NCBI RefSeq assembly: GCF_030813595.1
Contig: NZ_JAUSUH010000003.1
Coordinates: forward strand, 1-64,000
Source of the DNA: Ancylobacter vacuolatus
GTDB lineage: Bacteria > Pseudomonadota > Alphaproteobacteria > Rhizobiales > Xanthobacteraceae
Direction: 5' to 3'
DNA length: 64,000 bases
Below, piece by piece: positions 25,168 through 33,798 of the stretch (positions are counted from its first letter, which is position 1; each line of letters begins with the position of its first letter). The notes under the pieces are model-generated. The model did not search any database and was not told where the DNA came from. It was given only the letters and a program-made list of their open reading frames with translations. The translations under genes were made by a program, and so were the position numbers.

Positions 25168-26211
25168 GTGAAGAGAATTGCCCGCCTGGGATGGGATGTC
25201 GGCGGCGCCCATGTAAAGCTTGCCGCCTTCGGGCAGGATGGAAGGCTGAAGGCCGTGCGGATCGCCCCCTGCCCGGTGTGGAAGGGCGACAAAACGCTTG
25301 CCGACGCCCTGCGCCAGCTGCGCGCCGAGTTCGAGCCCGGCGTGCCCTCCGCCGTCACCATGACCGCCGAGGGCGCCGATTTGTGGCCCGACCGCCGCGC
25401 TGGCGTGGTCGGCACAGCGGCGATCTTGATGCGGGAGCTTGCCGGCGCCCCGCTGGTGCTGTTCGCCGGACCGGAAGGCTTCGTGCCGCCCGAGCGCGCC
25501 GCCGAGCACGCCGACCACATCGCCTCGGCCAATTGGTACGCCGCCGCCGCCGTGCTCTCGCATCTGCTGCCCGGCGGCATTCTGGTCGACATCGGCTCGA
25601 CCACCGCCGATCTCATCCCCTTCGACAGCGGCCGGGTGACGGCGCGGGGCTTCTCCGACGCCGAACGCCTCGCCAGCCATGAGCTGGTCTATACCGGGGC
25701 CGCCCGCACCCCGGTCATGGCGCTGGCCCACGAGGCGCCGTTCGAGGGGCGGTGGCTGCCGCTGATGGCCGAGCACTTCGCCACGACGGCGGATGTTCAC
25801 CGCCTCACCGGCGCCCTCGCCGAGGATGCCGACCTGCACCCGAGCGCCGATGGCGGGCCGAAGACGATCGAGGCCAGCGCCCGGCGGCTGCTGCGTATGG
25901 TGGGGCATGATTTTTCGCCGCCGCTGCTACCCAAGGCGCGGGCCCTGGCCCGCCACCTCGCCGAGGCGCAGCTTGCCCGCATCGGCCGCGCCTTCGACTG
26001 CGTCGCCTCCGCCCAGGAGAACGGACCCGAACTTTTGGTCGGCGCCGGCGTTGGACGGTTCATGGCGGCGCGGCTCGCCGAGCGGCGCGACCTCGCCTAT
26101 TTCGACCTCGCCGACGTGCTGACCGACGACCCCGCCCTTTCCCGCCAGGCGGCGGATTGCGCGCCCGCCGTCGCGGTCGGCCTGCTCGCCGCCGCCCTCG
26201 ACGCCGCCTGA
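25168..26211 (+). CDS. Hydantoinase/oxoprolinase family protein, MfnF-like
   Basis: A 347-residue ASKHA-fold protein starting with GTG at 25168 (AAGG upstream). Phosphate loops LGWDVGGAHVKLAAFG (about 6-21) and GGILVDIGSTTADLIPF (about 134-150) define the fold. MfnF condenses the furan diphosphate with glutamyl-tyramine to give the methanofuran core, and bacterial homologues sit with mfnB and the MfnE-like kinase in methylotrophs, as here. No hydantoin or oxoproline utilisation genes are present. Confidence 0.78.
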   Translation: MKRIARLGWDVGGAHVKLAAFGQDGRLKAVRIAPCPVWKGDKTLADALRQLRAEFEPGVPSAVTMTAEGADLWPDRRAGVVGTAAILMRELAGAPLVLFAGPEGFVPPERAAEHADHIASANWYAAAAVLSHLLPGGILVDIGSTTADLIPFDSGRVTARGFSDAERLASHELVYTGAARTPVMALAHEAPFEGRWLPLMAEHFATTADVHRLTGALAEDADLHPSADGGPKTIEASARRLLRMVGHDFSPPLLPKARALARHLAEAQLARIGRAFDCVASAQENGPELLVGAGVGRFMAARLAERRDLAYFDLADVLTDDPALSRQAADCAPAVAVGLLAAALDAA

Positions 26212-26241
26212 CCCACCCTCGCACGTACCGGAATCCCGCCC

Positions 26242-26634
26242 ATGTCCGACCGCCCCATGGCCGAGCGTACCCCAACCGACCGCGTCTTCCTTCGCGGCGT
26301 CGAGCTGCACGCCACGCACGGCCTGCTGGAAGAGGAGGCGCGGCTCGGCCAACGCTTCATCGTCGACATCGACTGGTGGCTGGACGCCGGCGCTGCCGCC
26401 GCCCACGACAACTACGCCGAGACGGTCGGCTATGAGAAAGTGTTCGAGGTCATCCACGAGGTCTCGTCCGGTCACCGCTTCCACATCCTGGAAGCCTTCG
26501 CCCAGGCGATCGCCGAGGCGGTGCTCGCCCGCTATCCCCGGGTGGAGAAGGTGCGGGTTGAGCTGCACAAGCCCTCCGCGCCGATCGCCGGCATCTTTCG
26601 CGATGCCGGGGTGGAGATCACCCGCACCCGCTGA
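26242..26634 (+). CDS. folB: Dihydroneopterin aldolase (FolB)
   Basis: A 130-residue FolB-type enzyme that cleaves dihydroneopterin to 6-hydroxymethyldihydropterin and glycolaldehyde. Conserved parts are VFLRGVELHATHGLLEEEA, the catalytic-region GQRFIVDIDWW, VGYEKVFEVI and VRVELHKPSAPIAG, with the essential Lys in HKPSAP. It ends the C1 coenzyme run and could supply the pterin for H4MPT as well as folate. It lies 30 bases after the MfnF-like gene, so cotranscription is likely. Confidence 0.9.
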   Translation: MSDRPMAERTPTDRVFLRGVELHATHGLLEEEARLGQRFIVDIDWWLDAGAAAAHDNYAETVGYEKVFEVIHEVSSGHRFHILEAFAQAIAEAVLARYPRVEKVRVELHKPSAPIAGIFRDAGVEITRTR

Positions 26635-26724
26635 CCCACGCGGCGGGGCCGCGCCGGGGCTTCCGGTGCGGCCCCGAAGCGCTTACCTCTAGGGCCGCCG
26701 CCCGTTCTCTGCCTGGAGTCGACC

Positions 26725-29373
26725 ATGTCGCGCGATGCCGTGCCCCCGCCTGTCCGTCTTGGCGATTACCAGCCGCCGGACTGGCTCGTCGACACCGTGC
26801 ATCTGGACGTGCGCCTTCACCCCACCGCCTCGCGCATCATTGCCCGGCTGGCGCTTCGGCCGAATCCCGAAGGGCGCGAGGGTTCGCCCATCGTTCTCGA
26901 TGGCGACGAGCTCAGCCTGAAATCGCTCGCGCTGGACGGCGTGCCGCTGGCCGGCACCGCCTATGTCGTCACCCCAACGGCGCTGACCCTGCTCGCCCCG
27001 CCGCAGCGGGCGCTGACGCTGGAAATCGAGACGGTGGTCAACCCGTCCGCCAATACCAAGCTGATGGGCCTCTACCGCTCCAGCGGCACCTATTGCACCC
27101 AGTGCGAAGCGGAGGGCTTCCGCCGCATCACCTTCTTCCCGGACCGGCCGGACGTGCTCGCCGTCTACACCACCCGCGTCGAGGCCGAGCGGGAGGAGGC
27201 CCCTGTGCTGCTGGGCAATGGCAACCCGGTGGAGAGCGGCGCGGTGGAGGGCACCAGCCGCCACTACGCGGTGTGGCATGATCCCTGGCCGAAGCCCTGC
27301 TATTTGTTCGCTCTTGTCGGCGGCCGGCTGGACCGGATCACCGAAGACTTCGTCACCGCCACCGGCAAAAGGGTCGCGCTCGGCATCTATGTCGAGCCGG
27401 GCAAGACCGAGCGGGCCGGCTACGCCATGGACGCGCTCAAGCGCTCCATGCGCTGGGACGAGGAGGTGTTCGGCTGCGAGTATGATCTCGACGTGTTCAA
27501 CATCGTCGCCGTGGCCGATTTCAATATGGGGGCGATGGAGAACAAGGGGCTGAACATCTTCAACGACAAATATGTCCTCGCCAGCCCGCAGACCGCGACG
27601 GACGCCGACTACGCCAATATCGAGGCGATCATCGCCCATGAATATTTCCACAACTGGACCGGCAACCGCATCACCTGCCGCGACTGGTTCCAGCTCTGCC
27701 TGAAGGAAGGCCTCACCGTCTTCCGTGACCAGGAATTCTCGGCCGATGCGCGCTCGCGTCCGGTCAAGCGCATCAGCGATGTCCGGCTGCTGAAGGGCCA
27801 CCAGTTTCCTGAGGATGCCGGCCCGCTGGCCCATCCCGTGCGTCCCGACAGCTACCGCGAGATCAACAATTTCTACACCGCCACCGTCTACGAGAAAGGC
27901 GCGGAAGTGGTGCGGATGCTCAAGACGCTGCTGGGCGATGAGGGCTTCCGCGCCGGCATGGACCTCTATCTCGACCGCCATGACGGCGATGCGGCGACGG
28001 TGGAGGACTTCCTCGCCTGCTTCGCCGACGCCAATGGCGTCGACCTGACCCAGTTCGCCCTGTGGTACGCGCAGTCCGGCACCCCGCAGGTCACCGTGAG
28101 CGGCCGCTGGGACGAGGCCGGGCGCAGCTATCGGCTCGATGTGGTGCAGACCCTGCCGCCGACGCCGGGGCAGAGCGAGAAGCTACCCATGGTCATCCCC
28201 CTCGCCATCGGCCTGGTCGGGCCCGACGGCGCCGACATGGCGCTCACCCCGGATGACGGCAGCAATGCCGAGCGCGGCGTGCTGCTGGTCACGCAGCCGC
28301 GCCAGAGCTTCGTCTTCCGCGACATCGCCGAGCGCCCGGTGCCCTCGCTCAATCGCGGCTTCTCGGCGCCGGTGAAGCTCTCCAGCGACATGTCGACGGC
28401 GGATTTGCTGTTTCTGGCCCGCCATGACAGCGACCCGTTCAACCGCTTCGACGCCGCCCAGACCATCGCGCTCAGTCATCTGGTGGAGGCGACCGCCGCC
28501 GCCCGCGCCGGCGCCGCGCTGCCGGCACCGGACGCGCTGGTCGCGGCGCTTGGTGCCACGCTGGACGACGGCGCGCTGGACCCGGCCTTCGTCGCGCAGG
28601 CGCTCTCCATCCCATCGGAAACCGACGTCGCCCGCGAGATCGGCGAGGATGTGGACCCGGACGCGATCCATCTCGCCCGAACAGCTCTGCGCCGGGCGGT
28701 CAGCGGGGCGCTGGCGCCGGCGCTGGAGGCAATTTATGCCCACCACGCGCCATCGGGCGCCTATTCGCCGGACGCCGCCTCAGCCGGCCGCCGCGCGCTG
28801 CGCAACACCTGTCTTGATCTTCTCGCCGCCGGCGGCACGGCGGGGAGCCTCGCCCGGGCGCAGGCGCATTTCGACACCGCCGACAACATGACCGACCGCT
28901 TCTTCGCCCTCTCGGTGCTCGCTCATACGGCGCCGCTGGCCCGGGAGGCGGCGCTGGCCGCCTTCCATGAGCGGTTCCGCGAGGACCCGCTGGTCGTCGA
29001 CAAATGGCTGGCGCTGCAGGCGCAGATCGCCGAACCGCAGGCGCTGGAGCGCGTGCGCGGGCTCACCCACCATGCCGCCTTCGCCTGGAGCAACCCAAAC
29101 CGGGTGCGGGCGCTGATCGGCAGCTTCGCCGGGCTCAACCCGACGCAGTTTCACCGGATCGACGGCGCCGGCCATGCACTGGTCGCCGACGCGGTGATCG
29201 ACATTGACGGGCGCAACCCGCAGCTCGCCGCCCGGCTGCTCGCCGCCTTCAAGAGCTGGCGTTCGCTGGAGCCTATGCGGCGCGCCTCGGCCGAGGCGGC
29301 GCTGCGGCGCGTGGCCGAAAAGCCGGGCCTGTCGCCCGACGTGACCGACATCGTCGGCCGCTCGCTCGGCTGA
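26725..29373 (+). CDS. pepN: Aminopeptidase N (PepN, M1 family)
   Basis: A cytosolic 882-residue zinc aminopeptidase that removes N-terminal residues from peptides. The exopeptidase motif GAMEN lies near residue 270 and the zinc motif HEYFHNWTGNR near 305, with the distal Glu in LKEGLTVFRDQEF. The catalytic Tyr lies in NFYTATVYEKGAEV. The DUF3458 Ig-like and C-terminal helical domains follow, giving the usual PepN length. GGAG precedes the ATG. Confidence 0.96.
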   Translation: MSRDAVPPPVRLGDYQPPDWLVDTVHLDVRLHPTASRIIARLALRPNPEGREGSPIVLDGDELSLKSLALDGVPLAGTAYVVTPTALTLLAPPQRALTLEIETVVNPSANTKLMGLYRSSGTYCTQCEAEGFRRITFFPDRPDVLAVYTTRVEAEREEAPVLLGNGNPVESGAVEGTSRHYAVWHDPWPKPCYLFALVGGRLDRITEDFVTATGKRVALGIYVEPGKTERAGYAMDALKRSMRWDEEVFGCEYDLDVFNIVAVADFNMGAMENKGLNIFNDKYVLASPQTATDADYANIEAIIAHEYFHNWTGNRITCRDWFQLCLKEGLTVFRDQEFSADARSRPVKRISDVRLLKGHQFPEDAGPLAHPVRPDSYREINNFYTATVYEKGAEVVRMLKTLLGDEGFRAGMDLYLDRHDGDAATVEDFLACFADANGVDLTQFALWYAQSGTPQVTVSGRWDEAGRSYRLDVVQTLPPTPGQSEKLPMVIPLAIGLVGPDGADMALTPDDGSNAERGVLLVTQPRQSFVFRDIAERPVPSLNRGFSAPVKLSSDMSTADLLFLARHDSDPFNRFDAAQTIALSHLVEATAAARAGAALPAPDALVAALGATLDDGALDPAFVAQALSIPSETDVAREIGEDVDPDAIHLARTALRRAVSGALAPALEAIYAHHAPSGAYSPDAASAGRRALRNTCLDLLAAGGTAGSLARAQAHFDTADNMTDRFFALSVLAHTAPLAREAALAAFHERFREDPLVVDKWLALQAQIAEPQALERVRGLTHHAAFAWSNPNRVRALIGSFAGLNPTQFHRIDGAGHALVADAVIDIDGRNPQLAARLLAAFKSWRSLEPMRRASAEAALRRVAEKPGLSPDVTDIVGRSLG

Positions 29374-29440
29374 TCAGCGGCGCTTGCGCCTCACACCCGC
29401 CCCTGCGCGGCGAGGTGAGGCGCAAGCCCAAGGCCCGGCC

Positions 29441-29980
29441 TCAGTACTCGACCACGCCGTCGAGCGCGTAGTGCTTGATGGTCTTGCGGTTGGCGATCAG
29501 CTCGTCGACCGTCGGCTTGCCAGTCATGGCGCGCTCCAACGCCAGCTTCATCGCCTCGTAATTGGTGCGGTAGAGATCGGCCTTGTCGAGATTGGCATCC
29601 TCGGCGCAGCGCGGGTCGAGCCACACCATCACGATCATGCACAGCTCGTCGGCCTGGTCCTTCGGCAGGATGCCCTCGCTGAGCGCGTCGACGATGGCGT
29701 CGCCAATGGCGCCCTGCACCACGCCGCCGAGCAGATCGACATATTCCAGCGTGTGGATGGTGGCCTTGGTGGTCATCATCGTCGCGGGGCGCACCTGCTG
29801 GTTCAGGTCGCGCACCACGAACATGCGGGTGTGCCCCTGCACCTGCCCCATCATCGAGGCGAAGGCATGCCCGGCCGGGCCGCGCACCGAGCCGATCAGA
29901 ACCTCCGGCATCGCGTCGGTGAACTGCCCGTCGGCAGCGAGAACGGTCGCTTCGCCGGTGCGGAACCAGATGTCGCTCAT
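29441..29980 (-). CDS. Divergent formaldehyde-activating enzyme homologue (Fae-like)
   Basis: A 179-residue Fae-family protein. Canonical Fae condenses formaldehyde with H4MPT. Family traits are WFRTGEATV, IGSVRGPAGHAFASMMGQ, MFVVRDLNQQVRPATMMTTK, GDAIVDALSEGILPKDQADE and a NYEAMKLALERAM helix. By eye, the conserved active-site His of canonical Fae (in its HIDLIIG segment) is replaced: the aligned stretch here is DAMPEVLIG, with Met at that position. The start at 29980 was chosen because it matches the family N-terminus; the in-frame extension to 30124 does not. It is monocistronic. No canonical Fae is in this window, so this is probably a Fae2/Fae3-type paralogue rather than the main enzyme. 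Confidence 0.82.
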   Translation of the reverse strand: MSDIWFRTGEATVLAADGQFTDAMPEVLIGSVRGPAGHAFASMMGQVQGHTRMFVVRDLNQQVRPATMMTTKATIHTLEYVDLLGGVVQGAIGDAIVDALSEGILPKDQADELCMIVMVWLDPRCAEDANLDKADLYRTNYEAMKLALERAMTGKPTVDELIANRKTIKHYALDGVVEY

Positions 29981-30138
29981 GTGAACCTCTTTATTTCTGC
30001 AGCCACCCGCAAACCGGGCAAAAGCGCATAGCACCGGGGCCTGCGCGCCGTCCATGCGGCGTGGTTGTCGGCAGGCGACACCCCGTTTGTCCGGCAGCGC
30101 CACCCACCCTGGCACCCTCGCCACCTCCGCAGGTTGCT

Positions 30139-30207
30139 GAATCGTTAACTTGACTCCCCGGGACTCTGGACACGGAGGGGTCCGATCGATTCAAATCGGA
30201 GTGATTC
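30139..30207. promoter_or_regulatory. Cluster of five GANTC (CcrM) sites upstream of a cell-cycle-type histidine kinase
   Basis: GANTC occurs at 30139, 30152, 30162, 30188 and 30203, five in 69 bases, far above the roughly one per 300 bases expected at this base composition. The 29981-30274 gap between the Fae-like gene and the kinase otherwise holds no gene. In alphaproteobacteria, GANTC methylation by CcrM combines with GcrA to time transcription in the cell cycle, so the kinase promoter may be methylation-controlled. Confidence 0.55.
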
Positions 30208-30274
30208 GGAGAGATGCGGCACATCGCTCCTATCGGACTGGGAACGGGTTTTGGGACTTCGGGGGAGGCCGGCG

Positions 30275-32590
30275 ATGGCGCGCGCCAACGCTGCAGGCGC
30301 GTCCGTGCGCGTACAAGCCATGCGAGGGCTTGCACGCACCGTGGCGCGACCTGCCTATCAGCGATTGGTCGACGCCGAACCCTTCATGCGCAAGGCCGTT
30401 CCGGCGCTGATCATTGCGTTCATCGCCTCGGTCGCCATCGCCGCGATCGTGCAGATTCACGCCTATCGCGCCGACGCCATCGCCAATGCCAAGGATGAGC
30501 TGGCGCTGTTCGCCGCCGCCATCGCCAGCGAGGCCGGCCGCCTGCCGGCAGGATCAACCACGCCGGACGCGCTGCTGCAGAACAGCCTGCCGCCCCGCGC
30601 CGCCGAGGACGGGCGGCGCTACGGCCTGATCGATTCCAACGGCAAGATCCTCGCCACCCACGACGAGACGTCGACCGCCGCCGAGCAGATCAGCCAGCTT
30701 CTCGCCAATACCCAGGCACTCACCATCTTCGCCGAAAATGCCGGCGTGCTCGATGTCATCATGCCCGATGGCGCCGCAGCCCTCGCCACGGTGCGCAACC
30801 TGCCCAATGGCGCGCTGCAACTGGTCGTGGTGCAGCCGCTCTCCGGCGCGCTGGCGACCTGGCGCTCCGACACCGTGCTCACCGTCACCCTGCTCTCCAC
30901 CACGGGCGCGGTGCTGCTGATCCTCGGCTTCGCCTTCCACTGGCAGGCGACCCGCGCCCGCGAGGCCGACGGCATCTACGAGACGGTGCGCGCGCGCATC
31001 GACACCGCGCTCTCGCGCGGCCGTTGCGGCCTGTGGGACTGGGACATGGGCCGCGGCCGCATGTTCTGGTCGGATTCGATGTTCGAGATGCTCGGCCACG
31101 CCCCGCGCGAGGACCTGATCTCCTTCGGCGAAGTGGCCAGCCTCGTCCATCCCGACGACACCAATCTCTACGATATCGCCCGCGAGATCGCCGACAAGCC
31201 CGGCCGCACCATTGATCGCGTCTTCCGCATGAAGCACGCCGATGGCCACTGGGTGTGGCTGCGCGCCCGCGCCGAAGTCGTGCCCCAGCCCAATGGCGAA
31301 CCGCCGCATCTGGTCGGCATCGCGGTGGATGTCACCGAGGAGCGACGCCTGGCCGAACGCACCGCCACCGCCGACATGCGCCTGCGCGACGCCATCGAGA
31401 GCATTTCCGAATCTTTCGTGCTGTGGGACGCCTCGAACCGGCTGGTGCTCTGCAACTCGCGGTTCCAGTCGCTCTATGGCATCGGCGACGCCCATGTCGG
31501 GCAAGGGACGGAGTTCGAAACCATCGCCTCGCTCGCCCGCCAGCCGGTGGTCCGCATCCCGCTCCGCCCGGAAGACCGGCCGGAAGAGGGCGCCCGCGCC
31601 TTCGAGGCGCAGCTGGAAGGCGGGCGCTGGCTGAAGGTTGCCGAGCGCCGCACCAAGGATGGCGGCTACGTCTCGGTCGGCACCGACATCACCGCCCTCA
31701 AGCGCCACGAAGAGCGCCTGATGGAAAGCGAGAAGCGGCTGATGGCGCTGGTCGCCGATTTGCGCAAATCGCAGCAGACGCTGGAACTGCAGGCGCTGCA
31801 GCTCGCCGAGCTGGCGCAGAACTATGCCGACGAGAAGACCAAAGCCGAGGACGCCAACCGGGCCAAGTCCGAATTCCTCGCCAATATGAGCCATGAGCTG
31901 CGCACGCCGCTCAACGCCATCATCGGCTTCTCCGAGCTGATGGAAAGCGGCCTGTTCGGGCCGCTCGGCAATGAAAAGTACAACGAGTACTGCCGCGACA
32001 TCCGCGATTCCGGCCGCTATTTGCTCGACGTCATCAACGACATTCTCGACATGTCGCGCATCGAAGCCGGCCGCGTGCAGCTCAACCTCCAGCCGGTCCG
32101 GCTCGACGAGGTGGTTGCCGACGCCATCCGCGTCATGTCGGTGCGGGCCGGCGAGAAGCAGCTCACCATCGTCGACGAATCCGATGCCGCCGTGGCGGTC
32201 GAGGCCGACAAGCGGGCGCTCAAACAGATCACGCTCAACCTGCTGTCCAACGCCATCAAGTTCACCCCCGAGCAGGGCCGCGTCAGCCTGCGCACGCGCC
32301 GCTCCAAGCACGCGGCGCTGCTCGTCATCGAGGACAGCGGCATCGGCATCGCCAAGAGCGCCTTGGCCAAGATCGGCCGCCCGTTCGAGCAGGTGGAAAG
32401 CCAGTTCACCAAGACCCACAAGGGGTCCGGCCTCGGCCTCGCCATCGCCAAGTCGCTGGTCGAGCTGCATGGCGGCTCGATGCGGATCCGCTCCTCCGAA
32501 GGGGTTGGCACCACGGTGGTGATCCGCCTGCCCTTGAACGGCCGCCCGGCTCTGCAATACCGTACCAGCCGGACCCTTCCCGCCGAGTAG
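30275..32590 (+). CDS. PAS-domain sensor histidine kinase (PleC/DivJ-like)
   Basis: A 771-residue membrane kinase. Transmembrane helices lie at about 41-61 and 200-222, flanking a periplasmic sensor of about 135 residues. Two PAS domains (about 250-355 and 365-475) and a coiled coil follow. The HisKA domain has the phospho-acceptor His in [20 protein letters not shown] (about residue 540), and the HATPase_c domain has [22 protein letters not shown] and [18 protein letters not shown]. The HisKA sequence with [15 protein letters not shown] is that of the PleC/DivJ/PdhS kinases that act on DivK and so influence CtrA. I chose the ATG at 30275 because GGGGGAGG lies just upstream. No response regulator is adjacent, as is usual for this group. 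Confidence 0.85.
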   Translation: MARANAAGASVRVQAMRGLARTVARPAYQRLVDAEPFMRKAVPALIIAFIASVAIAAIVQIHAYRADAIANAKDELALFAAAIASEAGRLPAGSTTPDALLQNSLPPRAAEDGRRYGLIDSNGKILATHDETSTAAEQISQLLANTQALTIFAENAGVLDVIMPDGAAALATVRNLPNGALQLVVVQPLSGALATWRSDTVLTVTLLSTTGAVLLILGFAFHWQATRAREADGIYETVRARIDTALSRGRCGLWDWDMGRGRMFWSDSMFEMLGHAPREDLISFGEVASLVHPDDTNLYDIAREIADKPGRTIDRVFRMKHADGHWVWLRARAEVVPQPNGEPPHLVGIAVDVTEERRLAERTATADMRLRDAIESISESFVLWDASNRLVLCNSRFQSLYGIGDAHVGQGTEFETIASLARQPVVRIPLRPEDRPEEGARAFEAQLEGGRWLKVAERRTKDGGYVSVGTDITALKRHEERLMESEKRLMALVADLRKSQQTLELQALQLAELAQNYADEKTKAEDANRAKSEFLANMSHELRTPLNAIIGFSELMESGLFGPLGNEKYNEYCRDIRDSGRYLLDVINDILDMSRIEAGRVQLNLQPVRLDEVVADAIRVMSVRAGEKQLTIVDESDAAVAVEADKRALKQITLNLLSNAIKFTPEQGRVSLRTRRSKHAALLVIEDSGIGIAKSALAKIGRPFEQVESQFTKTHKGSGLGLAIAKSLVELHGGSMRIRSSEGVGTTVVIRLPLNGRPALQYRTSRTLPAE

Positions 32591-32597
32591 ACCACCC

Positions 32598-33713
32598 ATG
32601 GATGTTCTTGAGGAAAACGCGGTCGACTGCGTCGTCGCCGGCGCCGGTGTCGTCGGCCTCGCCATTGCCCGCGCCCTGGCCCTGAAGGGGCGCGACGTGC
32701 TGGTTCTGGAGGCGACCGGCCTTGTCGGCTCCGACACCTCGGCCCGCAACAGCGAGGTCATCCATGCCGGTCTCTATTACGCACCCGGCACGCTGAAGGC
32801 CCGGCTTTGCGTTGAGGGGCGCCAAGCGCTCTACGCCTATTGCGAGGCGCGCGGCATTCCCCACCGGCGCACCGGCAAGCTCATCGTCGCCACCAGCCCG
32901 GCGGAGACCGACAAACTCGCCGCCATCGACGCCCATGCGCGGGCCTGCGGGGTCACCGATCTGCAGCCGCTGAGCGGCGCCGAGGCGCGGGCGCTGGAGC
33001 CGGCACTCAACGCCGAGGCCGCGCTGCTCTCGCCCTCCACCGGCATCATCGACAGCCACGCCCTGATGCTCGCTTTGCGCGGAGATCTGGAAGATTCCGG
33101 CGGCATGATCGCCTTCAACGCCCCCATCCTTTCGGGCGAGGTGACGGCGCGGGGGATCGTCCTCGACGTCGGCGGCCCCGAGCCGACGCGGCTTGCCTGC
33201 GCCAGCTTCATCAATGCGAGCGGCCACGGCGCCGTGACGCTGGCCCGCGCGATCGCCGGCATTCCGGCCGAAGCGATCCCGCCGGCCTATTTCTGCAAGG
33301 GCTCCTATTTCACCCTGTCCGGCCGGGCCCCGTTCGCGCGGCTGATCTACCCGGTGCCGGAACAGGCGGGGCTCGGCGTGCACCTGACGCTCGATCTCGG
33401 CGGCCAGGCCCGCTTCGGGCCGGATACCGAATGGATCGACGCGCCCGACTACACGGTCGATCCCGCCCGCGGTGACGTGTTCTATGCCGCGATCCGCCGC
33501 TACTGGCCGGCACTGCCGGACGGGGCGCTGAACCCGGCCTATGCCGGCCTTCGGCCGAAGATCGTGCCCGCCGGCGCCCCGGCGGCGGATTTCCGCATTG
33601 ACGGCCCGGCCGAGCATGGCGTGCCGGGGCTGGTGCAGCTGTTCGGCATCGAATCCCCCGGCCTCACCGCCAGCCTCGCCATTGCCGAGCAGGTGGCGGC
33701 GAAGCTGGGCTGA
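32598..33713 (+). CDS. FAD-dependent oxidoreductase, L-2-hydroxyglutarate oxidase (LhgO)-like
   Basis: A 371-residue DAO-superfamily flavoprotein. The dinucleotide-binding motif [13 protein letters not shown] lies near residue 15, followed by the LhgO-type [20 protein letters not shown], and [20 protein letters not shown] mid-protein. The family oxidises L-2-hydroxyglutarate to 2-oxoglutarate. The gene begins seven bases after the kinase stop, which suggests read-through rather than shared function. It ends before a strong palindrome shared with convergent glnE. Confidence 0.85.
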   Translation: MDVLEENAVDCVVAGAGVVGLAIARALALKGRDVLVLEATGLVGSDTSARNSEVIHAGLYYAPGTLKARLCVEGRQALYAYCEARGIPHRRTGKLIVATSPAETDKLAAIDAHARACGVTDLQPLSGAEARALEPALNAEAALLSPSTGIIDSHALMLALRGDLEDSGGMIAFNAPILSGEVTARGIVLDVGGPEPTRLACASFINASGHGAVTLARAIAGIPAEAIPPAYFCKGSYFTLSGRAPFARLIYPVPEQAGLGVHLTLDLGGQARFGPDTEWIDAPDYTVDPARGDVFYAAIRRYWPALPDGALNPAYAGLRPKIVPAGAPAADFRIDGPAEHGVPGLVQLFGIESPGLTASLAIAEQVAAKLG

Positions 33714-33731
33714 GACGCGCTCAGGGAGGAA

Positions 33732-33777
33732 CGTCCTCCTGAGGTGCCGCCGCAGGCAGCGGCGCCTCAGGAGGACG
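33732..33777. repeat. Palindrome between convergent genes (REP-like family A variant)
   Basis: The arms CGTCCTCCTGAGG (33732-33744) and CCTCAGGAGGACG (33765-33777) form a perfect 13-bp stem around a GC-rich loop. The position between two convergent stops suggests a bidirectional terminator or mRNA 3' stabiliser. Confidence 0.7.
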
Positions 33778-33798
33778 ACGGAAAAGGGGAAAAAGCCC

